A DNA stretch of 64,000 nt from Pectinophora gossypiella (Eukaryota > Arthropoda > Insecta > Lepidoptera > Gelechiidae), in the NCBI RefSeq assembly GCF_024362695.1, contig NC_065419.1, positions 12,462,678-12,526,677 of the forward strand. The letters are read 5' to 3'. Position 1 is the stretch's first letter, and every line of letters begins with the position of its first letter. Under the pieces are notes generated by a model. The model was not told where the DNA came from. It saw nothing but the letters and a program-made list of their open reading frames with translations, and did no database searches. Both the position numbers and the translations under genes were made by a program. This document shows, in pieces, positions 31,455-43,285 of the stretch.

Positions 31455-31596
31455 CGGTCACGAGCATTAATATGTATACACTTTGGTACCATGTCACATT
31501 AACTTTTTTGACAAATTGAACTGTAAGTCTCACTAAATGTCAAATATGTTAGTGCGACAGAGTCCTACAGTGGGTACATTATATTGCTCATGACTG
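31455..31596 (+). mobile_element. MITE TA-target family (M4), intact
   Basis: An uninterrupted copy next to M3. Its CAAATATGTTAG at 31541-31552 shows the unoccupied form of the Tc1 insertion site in M3. Confidence 0.82.
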
Positions 31597-31716
31597 TACA
31601 TCCATCACAAGATGAACAAAGTACCCATACGTCACCGAAACTTCACTTTCTATTGATGTTGTTCTTTGTTTTTCCTTTATTTTTTTCTTTGTAATATTTA
31701 GACTTCTATAACGTGC

Positions 31717-32018
31717 TCGTGAGGAGCTCGGTGGCGCAGCGGTAAACGCGCTCGGTCTGCGATTGTTGAAGTTAAGCAACTTTTGCAAAGGCCGGTCATA
31801 GGATGGGTGATCACAAAAAAAGTTTTCATCTCGAGCTCCTCCGTGCTTCGGAAGGCACGTTAAGCCGTTGGTCCCGGCTGCATTAGCAGTCGTTAATAAC
31901 CATCAATCCGCACTGGGCCCGCGTGATGGTTTAATGCCCGATCTCCCTATCCATCCATAGGGAAGGCCCGTGCCCCAGCAGTGGGGGGGACGTTAATGGG
32001 CTGATGATGATGATGATG
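31717..32018 (+). mobile_element. SINE family C, full length
   Basis: tRNA-like head CTCGGTGGCGCAGCGGTAAA at about 31728, then the shared core, ending in a GATGAT tail. Flanked by the duplication AACGTGC (31710-31716 and 32019-32025). Confidence 0.85.
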
Positions 32019-32044
32019 AACGTGCAAGAGATGAAAACGTGCCA

Positions 32045-32325
32045 ATCTTCTTCTCCCGTCTGGGTTGTGAGATGAATGACCGAGCTCATCAATCCTGTTG
32101 TCAGGGTTACTATTGAGTTGCTGAAGGCCCTTGATATGGCTCATGTAACGACTACATACTTATTTATTTAGGTAAATAGTAGCTAAGACTGGACTGTTTA
32201 ACGTGCTCTCCGAAGCATGGATCATCTTACCTTTGAACTAATATCAGGCGATATGTCCGACCGGGATACGAACCCAGTACCTCCGGATCGTCAGCCCAAT
32301 GGTCAACCACTAGGCGACGTAGGCC
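32045..32325 (-). mobile_element. SINE family B, full length, diverged
   Basis: Reverse orientation. The head complement is at about 32265-32322 and the tail at 32045-32070. Confidence 0.75.
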
Positions 32326-32463
32326 CTTGACCTTGAACTCACTAGATCAAAGTCTATGTAGGCCTTGGCAGTGAACTCGTATTATACGTGTGAAGGCCAC
32401 ACTGTTTTTACTGTTCTACTGCGATATCGTAGCGTATCTATTATATCACCGGAAACATTTGAT

Positions 32464-32800
32464 AGGCCTCTGTGGTCCAGTGGTTGAACGTTTGTCTCAC
32501 GATGCGGAGGTCCCGAGTTCGAATCCCGGTGGTGACATAACGCAAAAATCACAACCCACACGATAGAAGATCAGCGGTGAAGGAAAAAATCGCGAAAAAA
32601 ACATTCCCGAGAAATGCATTTTCAGAGGTATGTGACCTTACCTGTAAGTATTGGGCTGGTTTTCCCTTCGCGCGTTGGAAGGTCAGACAGGCAGTCGGTT
32701 CTGTAAAGAACATGTCATGTCAAATCTTCAGGTTAGGTAAACGGACCCTGTGAAATGACAATGCTAGGGTGATGATGATGACAATTTAAAAAAAGTTACT
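32464..32800 (+). mobile_element. Composite: SINE B head joined to SINE D body
   Basis: 32464-32535 is a family B tRNA head, followed at once by the family B tail end (CACAACCCACACGATAGAAG), so the body is deleted. From 32573 the sequence is family D body (GTGAAGGAAAAAATCGCG to TGATGATGA). Confidence 0.65.
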
Positions 32801-33340
32801 TTATATCTCTACATATGCTATAGACTATATCCTCCGTTTCATAAATTAAGTAGCTACGCTTCACCAAGCTTTCTGTTAGACCAACGTGATAGGTGGCGAG
32901 CCATCGAGACAACGAAAAGTGAAAACTTATGTGATAATACTACTGCTTTCAGGTGGGGAGGTGCTCGTCGTAATCAAACAATTCAGCAATTCTCTTGAAT
33001 AATGTTATATTTTCATAAATAATGTTAACTCTCCAACTCTTCATAGCAGATTACCGCAACCGAACAAAACTCCCGTCACCGCCTTTTAAAAAGGCGGGAA
33101 AACGTTCCCGTTCGAAAAAGAAGAAATTCAAAAATAAAAACAAAAGAAATAATATGCTAGTACCAAATTTAAGATAATAAAGTCGTGACACAGATTCACG
33201 ACTTTATTCCGTCTGTTATTAAGTTATATAAGTAATCTAATAATAAAATAAACATTACGAACCCTAACACTTAATAACTCACCCCATCCGGAAACAATCT
33301 TAAAATCCGAAAAACACATTAAAATCTACACAATATAACC

Positions 33341-33511
33341 TATAAAAGGCAAGAATAACTTCTTGCTAACTATTATCGATTTATTCCGGTCCATCGGAGC
33401 GCGAGTAAACAACATTTCATAGTGGTCCCGATGTGGTAACCTTGATAATGGCCTATTGCATAATGAAGGTGGTATTTGTTCCGCGTTGCAGATGCGGCAC
33501 GCTACTATGAA
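33341..33511 (+). promoter_or_regulatory. TATA box with possible first exon
   Basis: TATAAAAG at 33341-33348, then about 160 bp later ATGAA|GTAAGTATT at 33507-33511, a strong donor straight after a start codon. Insect cuticle-protein genes often have such tiny first coding exons. An upstream ATG (33447) opens only a 21-codon frame. No matching second exon was found downstream, so this is weak. The stretch 33512-34470 shows nothing else that I can name. Confidence 0.25.
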
Positions 33512-34474
33512 GTAAGTATTTGAAAACCTCTTAAAACAAACAGCGGAGGAAATACGTCGCTTTTAAAATTGGAATGTTGGTATTACCTAATTCACTTTGT
33601 TAATCAGCTATGTATAGTATAAGCGAATTACGCTACATTTTTTTGGCGACTTACCAATAATAAAACGGTTCTCGTGCAAGCAGCAATATATTTTACAAGA
33701 CAAAGTCATTATCAAAAATAAAGGAATAAAAAACTATATAAAAGAGGTAAAATTCTATAAAAAGTTGTGCTATGTTGCACATTCTCCCCTTTTTTAATAG
33801 CAAAGAATCTTGGCTAGCTTCCTTAGGGGCTTGCGTAAGATTTCGGCTGTGATTTTCTTTATCTTATATTTGTTTCGATATTCGATTTGCTCTAATATGA
33901 ATCGGCTTCGTCTTACCCGGTAAGCAGGAATCCGCACCACTATTCCTGAGGCGCCGCCCCAACTCACGCACTAAGTTCCCGCCTGATTCTTTTAATTAAG
34001 TAAGTACTTAATTTAAATCCGGGTAAAATAGAGACCACATTATTTTCACCTAGAAAATTAGCGTACCTATCGATTGCTAGGTTTTGTTAACAAAAATCAA
34101 ATCGGAATGTGAGTTTTCAATAATATTTTTTTGACACTTTACACAATAATTTTCTATAAACTAATCGGGAGCGACAAGATGTCTCTGTATGTATACTTTT
34201 ATAATAAAGAAAGAATCATTTGTTATCGTAGGACGCCGTAGTCTATACGATTATTTCACAGCATCCATACAGTTGCTGTATAATATAGCATAACCATAAC
34301 TCATATGGTAAGATTGCGAAACTATAACGCGAGTGAAGCCTACCAAGGTATGTTCGTTCGATAACGAAATCAATTCGAGTAATTTGCTAGAAAGGTCGCG
34401 TGATTTCTGTTCTCTATGTTATTGCAGAAGACAGAATAGGTAGTTAATGAATTGGGTATATTATAGCACCCCGG

Positions 34475-34745
34475 GTCAAAGATAAATTATAAAATTCGGA
34501 TTACTTACTAAATAAAAACAGATCTAAAACTGACGAAAAACCTTTTTTTTATATTTAACTTATTTGTCATTTTTAATCAAGAATATAAGTAACTTACGTA
34601 TTTATAAAAGAATTTTAATCAAGGAAAACGGAATATAAGTCCGACATTTTATCACGCTATTCTTTTTCAGGCAAATTCCAGAGTAATTTCGTGTTTTGAC
34701 GTTTAGTAAAAAGTAACTGATTTGACTAGTTGGAAACTACCCTAT
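34475..34745 (+). mobile_element. MITE family F, copy 1
   Basis: Runs from GGGTCAAAGATAAATTATAA to GTTGGAAACTACCCTATTAC. Other copies are at 38206, 41625, 46133 and 62128. The ends (GTAGTTTCC and GGAAACTACCC) are inverted. The following 34746-35180 has an ORF I do not trust. Confidence 0.65.
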
Positions 34746-35214
34746 TACTTCTTCATCTTTTCTTATTCCCACTTTAGGTGGGATCAGCTCTCCTATGACG
34801 GTGCCAAGACAGTAATTCCGGTATATCAATCTCGTGTTTATTATTCTTCGGCGAAGTTTTTAACAATTGTAACAAATTCGGTCGAATTCTCACTTTGGCT
34901 TCCAATAACTTTTTTTTATCTTTGTTTTTGCTGTTTTTATTTTTTTCAGCTAGTGGTCCACTTCCTTAAGAATAGCTATGAAGTTAAATTAAATAATTAT
35001 CAAGAAAGAGATAGCGACAAAATAATGATTTCTGATGTAAGATATTTATACCTTGAAAAAGGTACAAAATGGATCATATCACCTAAACCACAAATAATCG
35101 CTGAACATACATGGGGGTGTTACTGGTAGCTAATGAACCCCTCTATATAATTTTTCATTTTGATCCTGAACCTCTGGGCCACCCTGTATCTGTAAAGCTT
35201 TTTCCGCGTTTTTA

Positions 35215-35425
35215 CGCCTAGTAGCTGGGACCAACGGTATAACATGCCTTCGAAGCACGGAATCATTTTACTTTTTCAGGACAATCGGATTATTCAGCCT
35301 ACAATGCCCTTACCAAACCAAGGACACTGTAACAGTAAGACTTTGTCAAAGACTCCATGGGGAATCGAACCGGACCTCCAAATCGTAACCCCAACGCTGT
35401 AACTACTATACGACAGAGACTGTTG
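35215..35425 (-). mobile_element. SINE family A, degenerate
   Basis: TAGCTGGGACCAACGGTATA, then CAATCGGATTATTCAGCC and the head complement near 35360-35420, with many substitutions. An old copy. Confidence 0.6.
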
Positions 35426-35795
35426 GAGGCAACGAAAGAATGCATTACTTGTTTTCTGGTAAATGTTTTTTTTTTTAATAAAAAAAATAAATAAAACCTT
35501 ATATAATCATTCAAGTCACGCATAATTTAACTTGCCATTATATCTTAATTTAAACCATTATTATTACCTTTTAGTTATTCTATGGATATATTGCGCAGTT
35601 CGTATTTCTTAGATTAAATAGGTATGCGGTTTTCGTTTGTTTATCAAACTCACATGCACGCTTACATACTTACTCACACGAACGAACTTCCTTCACATTC
35701 CAGAACGATTAAAAATAAAAATAAAACATTTGGCGCCCTTTATCGTTTAGGCCTTGACAGGTCCTTCCGGTCGTTTTCAAATACAGAATGTCTTT

Positions 35796-36515
35796 TTAGG
35801 GTTCCGTAGCCAAACAGAAAAAACGGAATCCTTATGTATTCGTCATGTCTGTCTGTCCGTCCGTATGTCACAGCCACTTTTTTCCGAAACTATAATCAAG
35901 AGCTATACTGTTGAAACTCGGTATGTAGATGTATTATGTGAACCGCATTAACATTTTCACACAAAAATACTTAGAAAAATATAATAAATTTTGGAGGTTG
36001 CCCATACTTAAAAACCCAAATATTTTTTTTTCATCTCACCCATTAGTAAGGATTATCTATGGATAGGTCTTCAAACATGATATTGAGGTTTCTAATATTA
36101 TTTTTTTCTAAACTGAATAGTTTGCGCGAGAAACTCTTCCAAAGTGGTAAAATGTGTTCCCCTCCTGTAAAAAAATATATGAATACATTACCATGCAAAT
36201 TTTCACCGAAAATTAGTTTGAATGAGATTTATTAAGGAGTTTTTTAAATACGTCATAAATCGTAACCCGCAATTTGCCTTTCATGCATTCAACTTAATTA
36301 AATCTATATCTAAAAATGACCGATAATGAAGTCGTGGTCGTGGTGGTGGTGTCATAGTTTCTGGCCATGAAACTGAACAACTTTTCTAACTTTTTCTCCC
36401 ATATTAAATGCGCGATCAGCTGATACGGTTTGTATGGGGCGATGATTTTTTTTCGGATTTTGCCCTACGGAACACTTCATGGATGAGTCCGACTCGCACT
36501 TGGCCGTTTTTTTTA
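35796..36515 (+). repeat. Dispersed non-coding repeat, about 720 bp
   Basis: Starts TTTTTAGGGTTCCGTAGCC and ends GTCCGACTCGCACTTGGCCG, with TCTGTCTGTCCGTCCGTATG near the start. I recognise this as a sequence type common in moth genomes; only one copy lies here. No intact reading frame. Confidence 0.55.
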
Positions 36516-36619
36516 AATGTACTTAGTAATAATATGTAGTTGAGTCACTGTGGTCCTGTCCTGTGGTCTATACACTGCCTTCCTGTAATTGGATTATAAA
36601 AGCATTATATAAAGCGAAG

Positions 36620-36825
36620 GTTGGTGGTAGGGCTGGCAGCGGAAGACCTAAGGACGTACATTGACCAAATTGGAGATGTCCTTAGAAACGGTTCAGTAAC
36701 ATCTTCTCTAAACCGGAAGGCGTGTATGAAACGATTGATGAATGTGGAGGAAGCAAGAGAAGTGTGTCAGGATCGAAGCAAAGATGTTGGTACTTATAAT
36801 AAATGCGAAGCGTACGAATAAATTC
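36620..36825 (-). repeat. Family E retroposon 3' region
   Basis: GATTGATGAATGTGGAGGAA and GTGTCAGGATCGAAGCAAAG are the complement of 38240-38417. It may be the 3' end of a LINE; the translated frames resemble a degraded RT C-terminus but are broken. Confidence 0.5.
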
Positions 36826-36867
36826 ACTTAAAACATAAAATAGGTAGATGAGTACATACCTAAATAG

Positions 36868-37140
36868 CCGTGGTAGCCCAGTTGGTAGAACGCTTGACTG
36901 TCACTTTGAGGTCGCAGGTTCGAACCCCGAATTTGTTTAGATCATAATTAATAATGATTGTCACGTACTTAGCGATGAAGGAAAACATCGTGAGGAAACA
37001 CACATTCCAGACCTAACCTGTATTGGTATTTCAGACAGGCAGTAGCTTCTGTAAAAAAACAGACTTGTAAGCAATGAATGAATGTTGCGATGAATGTATC
37101 TCTTCAGATACAACGGGATAATGCTAGGGAGATGATTTAA
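36868..37140 (+). mobile_element. SINE family D
   Basis: tRNA-like head with A box (TAGCCCAGTTGGTAG) and B box (GGTTCGAACCCC). The body has GAAGGAAAACATCGTGAGGA and the tail GGGAGATGA. Confidence 0.8.
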
Positions 37141-37244
37141 ATATTTATTTATTTATATTTAAATATTGGAATCACCTGATTATTATTATTAGCAATGAGA
37201 GACTACCTACCTACTTTCCTACTACGTTCCGTATTTTTCTGGTG

Positions 37245-37530
37245 GTGCTCGGTGGCGCAGCGGTAAACGCGCTCGGTCTGCGATTGTTGAAGTTAAGCAA
37301 CTTTCGCAAAGGCCGGTCATAGGATGGGTGACCACAAAAAAAAGTTTTCATCTCGAGCTCCTCCGTGCTTCGGAAGGCACGTTAAGCCGTTGGTCCCGGC
37401 TGCATTAGCAGTCGTTAATAACCACCAATCCGCACTGGGCCCGCGTGGTGGTTTAAGGCCCGATCTCCCTATCCATCCATAGGGAAGGCCCGTGCCCCAG
37501 CAGTGGGGACGTTAATGGGCTGGTGATGAT
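37245..37530 (+). mobile_element. SINE family C, full length
   Basis: Almost identical to 31717-32018 from the tRNA-like head (GCGCAGCGGTAAACGCGCTC) through to GTGGGGACGTTAATGGGCTG. The following 37535-38110 has no feature that I can name. Confidence 0.85.
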
Positions 37531-38117
37531 AGTTATTTTTATATTTTAAAATGTCACTGTGCTTTTTTTGGCTCGATCACCGAGCCTATATTTTTAAACA
37601 TTTATTTTTATTTTCGGGAAGTTCGTTATTATATCGTAGTGGTGTAATACGTTACAGAACAAATATTTACTATTTCATTACAATTTATGGCGATTTGCCA
37701 AATATTTATCTACGTTTGGTAGGTAAAATTCTCCGTCGACGTCCACAACCGCAACTATTCATTTTTGACATACTTAAGTAGTTTCATTCTGAATCATTTC
37801 GATTACATTCGGATTTTCTCATGTTTGAAATGTTTTATGTCTGAAATTGAAAACATTAGCTTTTTGGTATTAATTTTGTCACACGTACACATTAACACGT
37901 GTCTTAATAGCGTCCTGTTTTACATTTAATTTATCATAACTATCGCATTATTTAATATGTCTGTTAAAAATATTCCATGTTTATTAATTATTTAATTAGC
38001 AAAATAATTGATAGCTTTCAGCCCGCGACTACGTTCGTGGATTACCTACTCGAGGAGTTTTTGGGTTTCGATGTATTTACGAGTCAAATTTCATCCAAAT
38101 TGGATTACAAATCAAAA

Positions 38118-38188
38118 TTAAGGGTGGCTTGCGTATGTTTAGTGGGCCACTAAACATGTTTAAAGACCCTTACGCAAGCCACCCTTAA
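38118..38188. repeat. Perfect 18-bp hairpin with inner palindrome
   Basis: Arms 38118-38135 and 38171-38188 are exact complements (AAGGGTGGCTTGCGTA). The loop contains a further 21-nt palindrome at 38136-38156 (TGTTTAGTGG and CCACTAAACA around one G). Confidence 0.7.
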
Positions 38189-38205
38189 ACATATCATTAT
38201 TTTTT

Positions 38206-38760
38206 GCATAGGTTAGTTTCCAACTAGTCAAATCAGTCATATACATACATACATACATAAACTCACGCCTATTTCCCACCGGGGTAAGCAGAGACTATCG
38301 AATTCCATTTGCTTCGATCCCGACACATTTCTTTTGCTTCCTCCACATTCATCAATCGTTTCATATACGCACGTCGGTTCAGAGTAGATCGTACTAAACC
38401 TTTTCTAAGGACATTTCCAAATCAAATCAGTTACTTTTTACTAAACGTCAAAACACGAAATGGAATTTGTATGAAAAAGCACACTATGGCATTATGCTGA
38501 GGTGGAAACCGTTTCGGCATACATTCATAACTGTATTATTTTATGTTAATTATGTTAAAACAATAAGTATGTCTAATAAATATTTTTTCTTTCTTTCTTT
38601 CTTTCTTTCTTTCACTATGATGTCATAGGAAAATGTGATAAAATGTCGCACTTATTACTTATTATGTTTTTCGTTAGTTTTAGATCTGTGTTTATTTAGT
38701 AAGTAAGTAATCAGAATTTGATAATTTATCTTGAACCTAGTACAGTATACGACCTAATTA
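38206..38760 (-). mobile_element. MITE family F, copy 2, with insertions
   Basis: TTAGTTTCCAACTAGTCAAA at left and AATTTATCTTGAACCTAG at right are the family F ends. Interrupted by a family E retroposon (38240-38417) and by an insert at about 38490-38625 that ends in a TTTC microsatellite. Confidence 0.65.
38240..38417 (+). mobile_element. Family E retroposon inside MITE F
   Basis: CATACATACATAAACTCACG at one end and GTACTAAACCTTTTCTAAGG near the other. The MITE motif AAATCAGT is present on both sides, consistent with a target-site duplication. Confidence 0.6.
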
Positions 38761-39548
38761 GTGTCTGTTTGTGGCAGGGATTTTTTTGGATACGCCATCT
38801 CTGAAGCCTTCCTATTTCTTGGTAATACAATATGCATGTTATCAGTTATGAAAATTCTTGCAGACGTAGTCACGGGCCGAAAGTATAGCGTAAATAAATA
38901 AAATATAAGTAATATAAACTCATGGCGCTAACCTTGTGAGTAGGTGGTGGGAGTGATCACGCCACTCTGTGCGTCTCTTTTTTAAGCACTTCCTCTTTGT
39001 CACTCCGTTGTTTTTGTCTCCGATGTGACGGCAAATGCGCATTATGACATTTAACACTAAAACGAAACATAAAAAAATCAAGTTTTGATACCGTATGCAC
39101 GTGCACGAAAACCTGAGTAAAAAATAAAGTACTTAGGTATAAAACTCTTTGGTTAAGTAGTCATGGATCTTTTGGCTATAAAAAAAGGTTGAATATTAAA
39201 AGCTATTCGCGCATGAGTCAATATTCGCTGGAGTGCGTCCTAATAAGATCCAGACTGTTTTTCTTTCTTGTTCGTCTTCAAGCTTTATGGAACTCACACA
39301 CAAAGCAAATAAGAATCTTCACAGACCCACCTATTTCCGTCCCGTTGTAGGCAAAGTGCCTAATAACAGCCCCAACAGTAGCTTGTAGTGTCTAGTGACT
39401 TAAATTAAGCTTCCACTGCGAGCATTGTTCACATACAACTAAAAAACTAAAACATGAGATGTTTGAACCTTTGAACAAAACACACGATTAAGTAGGATTA
39501 AAAAATCGACAATCCAGTCGTCAAATATTTGTGTTAAAACTGCTTGTA

Positions 39549-39932
39549 AATTGGTGTTAATTCCTGTAGACATCATCTAATTTTATTTTAAGTTGTACCT
39601 GTCATTTTCTTATCCACCGAAAAGGAAAGGGACGAGTAATAGACAGGCATATCTATTTATGGAACACACAACAGTTTCAGGTACAAATATAAAACAACCC
39701 TCTAAAAATTTTAAATTGGCCAATAACCCGACAGAATTAAGTTGACAGCACACGTCAAACGGTTTGCATACTAGCGAGATACCTGTTTCATCCATCCCAT
39801 TTCATTTATTAATTCATTTTATATTTAATAGCTGTTAATCATCCGTCTATTTCCTTTTCAGCGGATAAGAAAATGTTAGATATAACTTAAAATAAAATTA
39901 GAGATGATGTCTACAGGAATTAGCACCAATTG
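39549..39932. mobile_element. MITE family MA, copy 2 (384 bp, complete)
   Basis: Inverted arms of about 80 bp, starting AATTGGTGTTAATTCCTGTA and ending with the near complement at 39913-39932. The centre shares CCAATAACCCGACAGAATTA with copies 1 and 3. The stretch 38770-39548 before it shows nothing coding. Confidence 0.8.
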
Positions 39933-40295
39933 GCAGGCAGTTGGAATCTGGACCATAGCCTTCTTTATTTTTAACTCCGTCACCCCATTAGTGATAATAG
40001 TTTATGGTACCAATGTCAAAGTAATTAATTTATTATGGTCATTCATATACGACCACAACAAAAGGCCATTATATCGTTATCTCTACACGTGTTGTGTTGT
40101 AACAACGTGTTGTGTGTAATGTTGTTGTCTACGTGGTGACGTGGCTGCACCGAGTTGTAAACAAGGGGGTGTGGCTGCGCGTACGCACGCTGCTGTTGCT
40201 ACTTTGTGACTCACGACCAGTGATAGATAATCTGTACTGGATAAGCAGTGATTAGGTTGCAGTTGATAATTTGTTCGGCTCACCACCCCATTACG

Positions 40296-40609
40296 TTCTT
40301 TTTATTATCCTGTGGGTTGTGAGGTGGAATACCAGCCTCATCAACCATGGTGTCAGGGTTATTATTGAGTCGCCAATGGCCCCTGACATGGCTCACGTAA
40401 CGATTACTCACTTACATCAGTAAATAGTAACCGGGACCAACGGCTTAACGTGCCTTCTGAAGCACGGATCATCTTTCTTGCGGACAATCAGGTAATCGGC
40501 CTATAATGTCCTAACCAAACTAGAGATGACAAAGTGATTTTTATGATATGCCCGGATATCCCGGTATGATAATCCGGGGCCTCCGGATCGTGAATCCAAC
40601 GGCCCATCA
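40296..40609 (-). mobile_element. SINE family B
   Basis: Reverse copy with tail at 40305-40330, core at 40430-40475 and a diverged tRNA head complement at 40545-40609. A family H repeat follows in reverse at 40611-40690. Confidence 0.78.
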
Positions 40610-41309
40610 CGTTGGTCTGACAGAAAGCTCGTGAGATGTGGGTACTTAGTTCATCTTGTATGATGGATGTACCCCATTGGAATATAGTCATGAGATTATT
40701 GGCAGATAATAGATAGACAGGTAGCCTAGGTAAGTAGGTGCTAAGTTCTTGGTTGCCTATTTTTTTATTGAGGTTTTTTTGTCTTCAGTTGCGTTGTCAA
40801 TATGTATGTTAATATCGGCACCTCACCGAACTTTCTCTTAGACCAACGTGATGGGTTATCGAAAGCTGAACAAATTATCAACTCCAATCTAATAACTGCT
40901 TATCCAGTAATGACTATCTATAACTGGTCGTAAGTCAATCGCATAGCCTCTCCAATAAAATAGATCACTGGCATTGTGTAGTGACGAAGCAGTTTATGTA
41001 ATTTAAAATAAAGGCGAACCCATTCAAGAAAAAAAAGGTAATTTAGAATTGGAACGCAATTTCAACGGTAAACACAGCCAAGGATCCGTAGCAAAAACGT
41101 CATCTATTTTTCAAAAAGATCAGACGTAACACTGGTGTTCGTCTGGTCAAAATATTATTGTTTTTTTTTTTTTAATTAAATATCTGCCCACATGTTTTTG
41201 GCGCCATACTGGATCGATTACGATTGTACTAATAACTGTGATTTCAGTAGCATTTGTGAAAAGCCTTTGTAGAAACTAGCATTTCTAGTAAGTACTCCAG
41301 TTGACCATC

Positions 41310-41520
41310 ACTAGGAGGTCGCAGGTTCGAATCCCGGCACAGGTATACGTCTAGGGCCCTGTGCCGAGGTTTTTCTTGCAGCTTCTTTTCCCCGGCTATA
41401 CAGGTTGTGAGAAGCTGCAGTAGTTTTAGGCGGATGAGACGTTCGTTATGTAAAAATTGACGATTCAAAGTGTAACTATGTTACCTACTGAATAAAGATA
41501 TTTTTGAATTTGAATTTATA
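41310..41520 (+). mobile_element. LINE 3' end with GAATTT tail
   Basis: TTTTTCTTGCAGCTTCTTTT to GTAACTATGTTACCTACTGA, then AATAAAGATA and GAATTTGAATTT. The same 3' end occurs at 51945-52112. Its left part resembles a tRNA-like B box (GGTTCGAATCCC). Confidence 0.6.
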
Positions 41521-41624
41521 AACCAATGATATTGGAATTTATGCATCTTAAATAGGTAATGATTAGGTATGTGCTTAGCGGTAAAGGAAAAGATCGTGAT
41601 GAAACCGACATTTTGTCACGTTTT

Positions 41625-41730
41625 TCTATGACGTCACAGTGTGCTTTTTCATACAAATTCCATAGTAATTTTGTGTTTTGACGTTTAGTAAAAAGTCACT
41701 GATTTGACTTATTGATAACAGAACGTGTCA
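41625..41730 (+). mobile_element. MITE family F, fragment
   Basis: CATTTTGTCACGTTTTTCTA to AAAAAGTCACTGATTTGACT, matching the 62395-62500 part of the family. Confidence 0.6.
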
Positions 41731-41813
41731 GTCTAGTAAGGACGCATTTAGACTAATTACATATGAAGATAAGCGGCAAAATGGCGGGACCAATTGCTAA
41801 ATATTGAAATTGC

Positions 41814-42699
41814 TTTTTTTTGACGTGACTTATTGTAGATTTGCCGCAGGTGGCATTAACTACTTGGCCGGACAAATGGGGAGCGCTGAAGGCTCTCACC
41901 CGGTAAAACATTTTAAGACAACAGCCTGAGGGTGCCCAGTTGGGCGCGAACCTCGGCTCAGGGCGTCGTGTGAGAGGAAAATATTTGAAAGAATTAATCG
42001 AACCTAGTGGGTCGATAGCGATAAGCGCTGATTGAGGGAAGTCGTCGACCACGCCGGCGGGGTCGGTATCGGGGTCCTGAAGTGTTTGGTGTCGCGAGCT
42101 GATTGGCTGCCTCTATGGCTAGAGTAATCGGGTCGTCGGGATCGTATATTACATCCTTCGGACGCCGATACTTTTCAGTACCGTCCCTAAGCGGGATGTA
42201 TTCGGAAGCCGCAACTACAAGGGGACTTGGGTGGTGCGGAGCAGAATCGAAAAAACGATTGGAAGCTAATTTGAGCCATTGGGCAATGGTTCGAAGGAAC
42301 CACGGAGCTCCCGTGGCTTTCCGCATGAAACGATTTTGTATTACCTGTAGATGGTGGATTTGAGAGGGACTCGCATGAGCGAAAACTACCCCTGCATAGG
42401 TCATGATCGGACGGATGCAAGTCGTGTAGATTTTCACCTTATTCCTAAGGGACAATTTACTTCGCTTGTTAAGGAGACAATGAAGACGGCCCATTACAAA
42501 CGCGGCGCGATCGAGCACACGTTTGATATGGGCCTTGAAAGTAAGACGTCTATCTAAGACTACGCCGAGATATTTGACTTGCTCCCAAGGGATCGGCTTG
42601 CCAAACATCTTAATGATTTTAAGTTGACGGCGTGACCGTGGCGTGTTATAATAGCCCTTTGAAAAGTACACCGCTGCCTAAGTGGGGTGTATTCGGAAG
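41814..42699 (-). mobile_element. Jockey-like LINE J5, 5'-truncated, with RT coding
   Basis: 886 bp flanked by the exact duplication ATTGAAATTGC (41803-41813 and 42700-42710). Poly-T at its left end is the poly-A tail on the minus strand. This copy links the family J 3' UTR fragments to a reverse transcriptase gene. Confidence 0.92.
41994..42671 (-). pseudogene. LINE J5 reverse transcriptase, C-terminal part
   Basis: 225 codons open to a stop but lacking the N-terminal endonuclease and the catalytic RT core. It carries the region after the RT palm: Y-L-G-V-V-L-D, then R-N-K-V-K-I-Y-T-T-C-I-R-P, M-T-Y-A-G-V-V-F-A-H-A and I-Q-N-R-F-M-R-K-A-T-G-A-P-W-F, all typical of Jockey-clade LINEs in moths. 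The length deficit comes from 5' truncation at insertion. It cannot make an active enzyme. Confidence 0.88.
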
Positions 42700-42882
42700 A
42701 TTGAAATTGCAAATTGTTAGATTTAGTACCCATCCAGTACTATTTGGTACGTAAACTTAAAAATCTAGTACCTGTCACATTCAAACGATATACACGTTAA
42801 ACTGTGGTCCCGCCATTTTGACGCTAATAGATAATTTACTAGTTTAGGTCCTACGAACTCATTATCGATAAATTGGAAGGTT

Positions 42883-43285
42883 GTGGAGGATGTGGATCAC
42901 ATCTTCCTGAATTGTCCTAAATATGATAATGCTCATCTTTTTCAGGGACTTACACATTTACACATTCCTTTTCCTACTTCTATCCAGATCCTTTTATCTT
43001 CAAATAATCCTTCAGTCTATCGTTTATTAAGTATGTTTATTATACTAATGATATTAAAATTTAACTTCCTCTTTTTATTATTATTCCTCTCCTGATCCTC
43101 ACCTTTTCCAAATTCCGTTCCTATCCGGTATATTTTATTATTGAAAAGTTTCCTCGTTTTTAACGACTGCACAGTAACAATATGAAATGCCACAATGATA
43201 TCACGATAATTATTATGGAAGACTAAGATCACTCAAGATTTGTCATTGGCACATCGCTAGCCGCGGAAGCCAGAAGGAAAAAAAA
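42883..43285 (+). mobile_element. 5'-truncated LINE with poly-A and target duplication
   Basis: Flanked by AATTGGAAGGTT (42871-42882 and 43286-43297). Encodes the last 70 codons of a LINE ORF (D-H-I-F-L-N-C-P-K-Y, Cys/His knuckle) to TGA at about 43093-43095, then a 3' UTR and poly-A. A different family from J. Confidence 0.85.

Noticed and set aside
34722..35129. 135-codon ORF as a membrane protein gene
   Set aside because: Hydrophobic run comes from T-rich DNA, its start lies in MITE F, and no domain or splice partner is evident.
42103..42557. Plus-strand ORFs at 42103-42363 and 42351-42557
   Set aside because: Shadows of the minus-strand LINE J5 reverse transcriptase.
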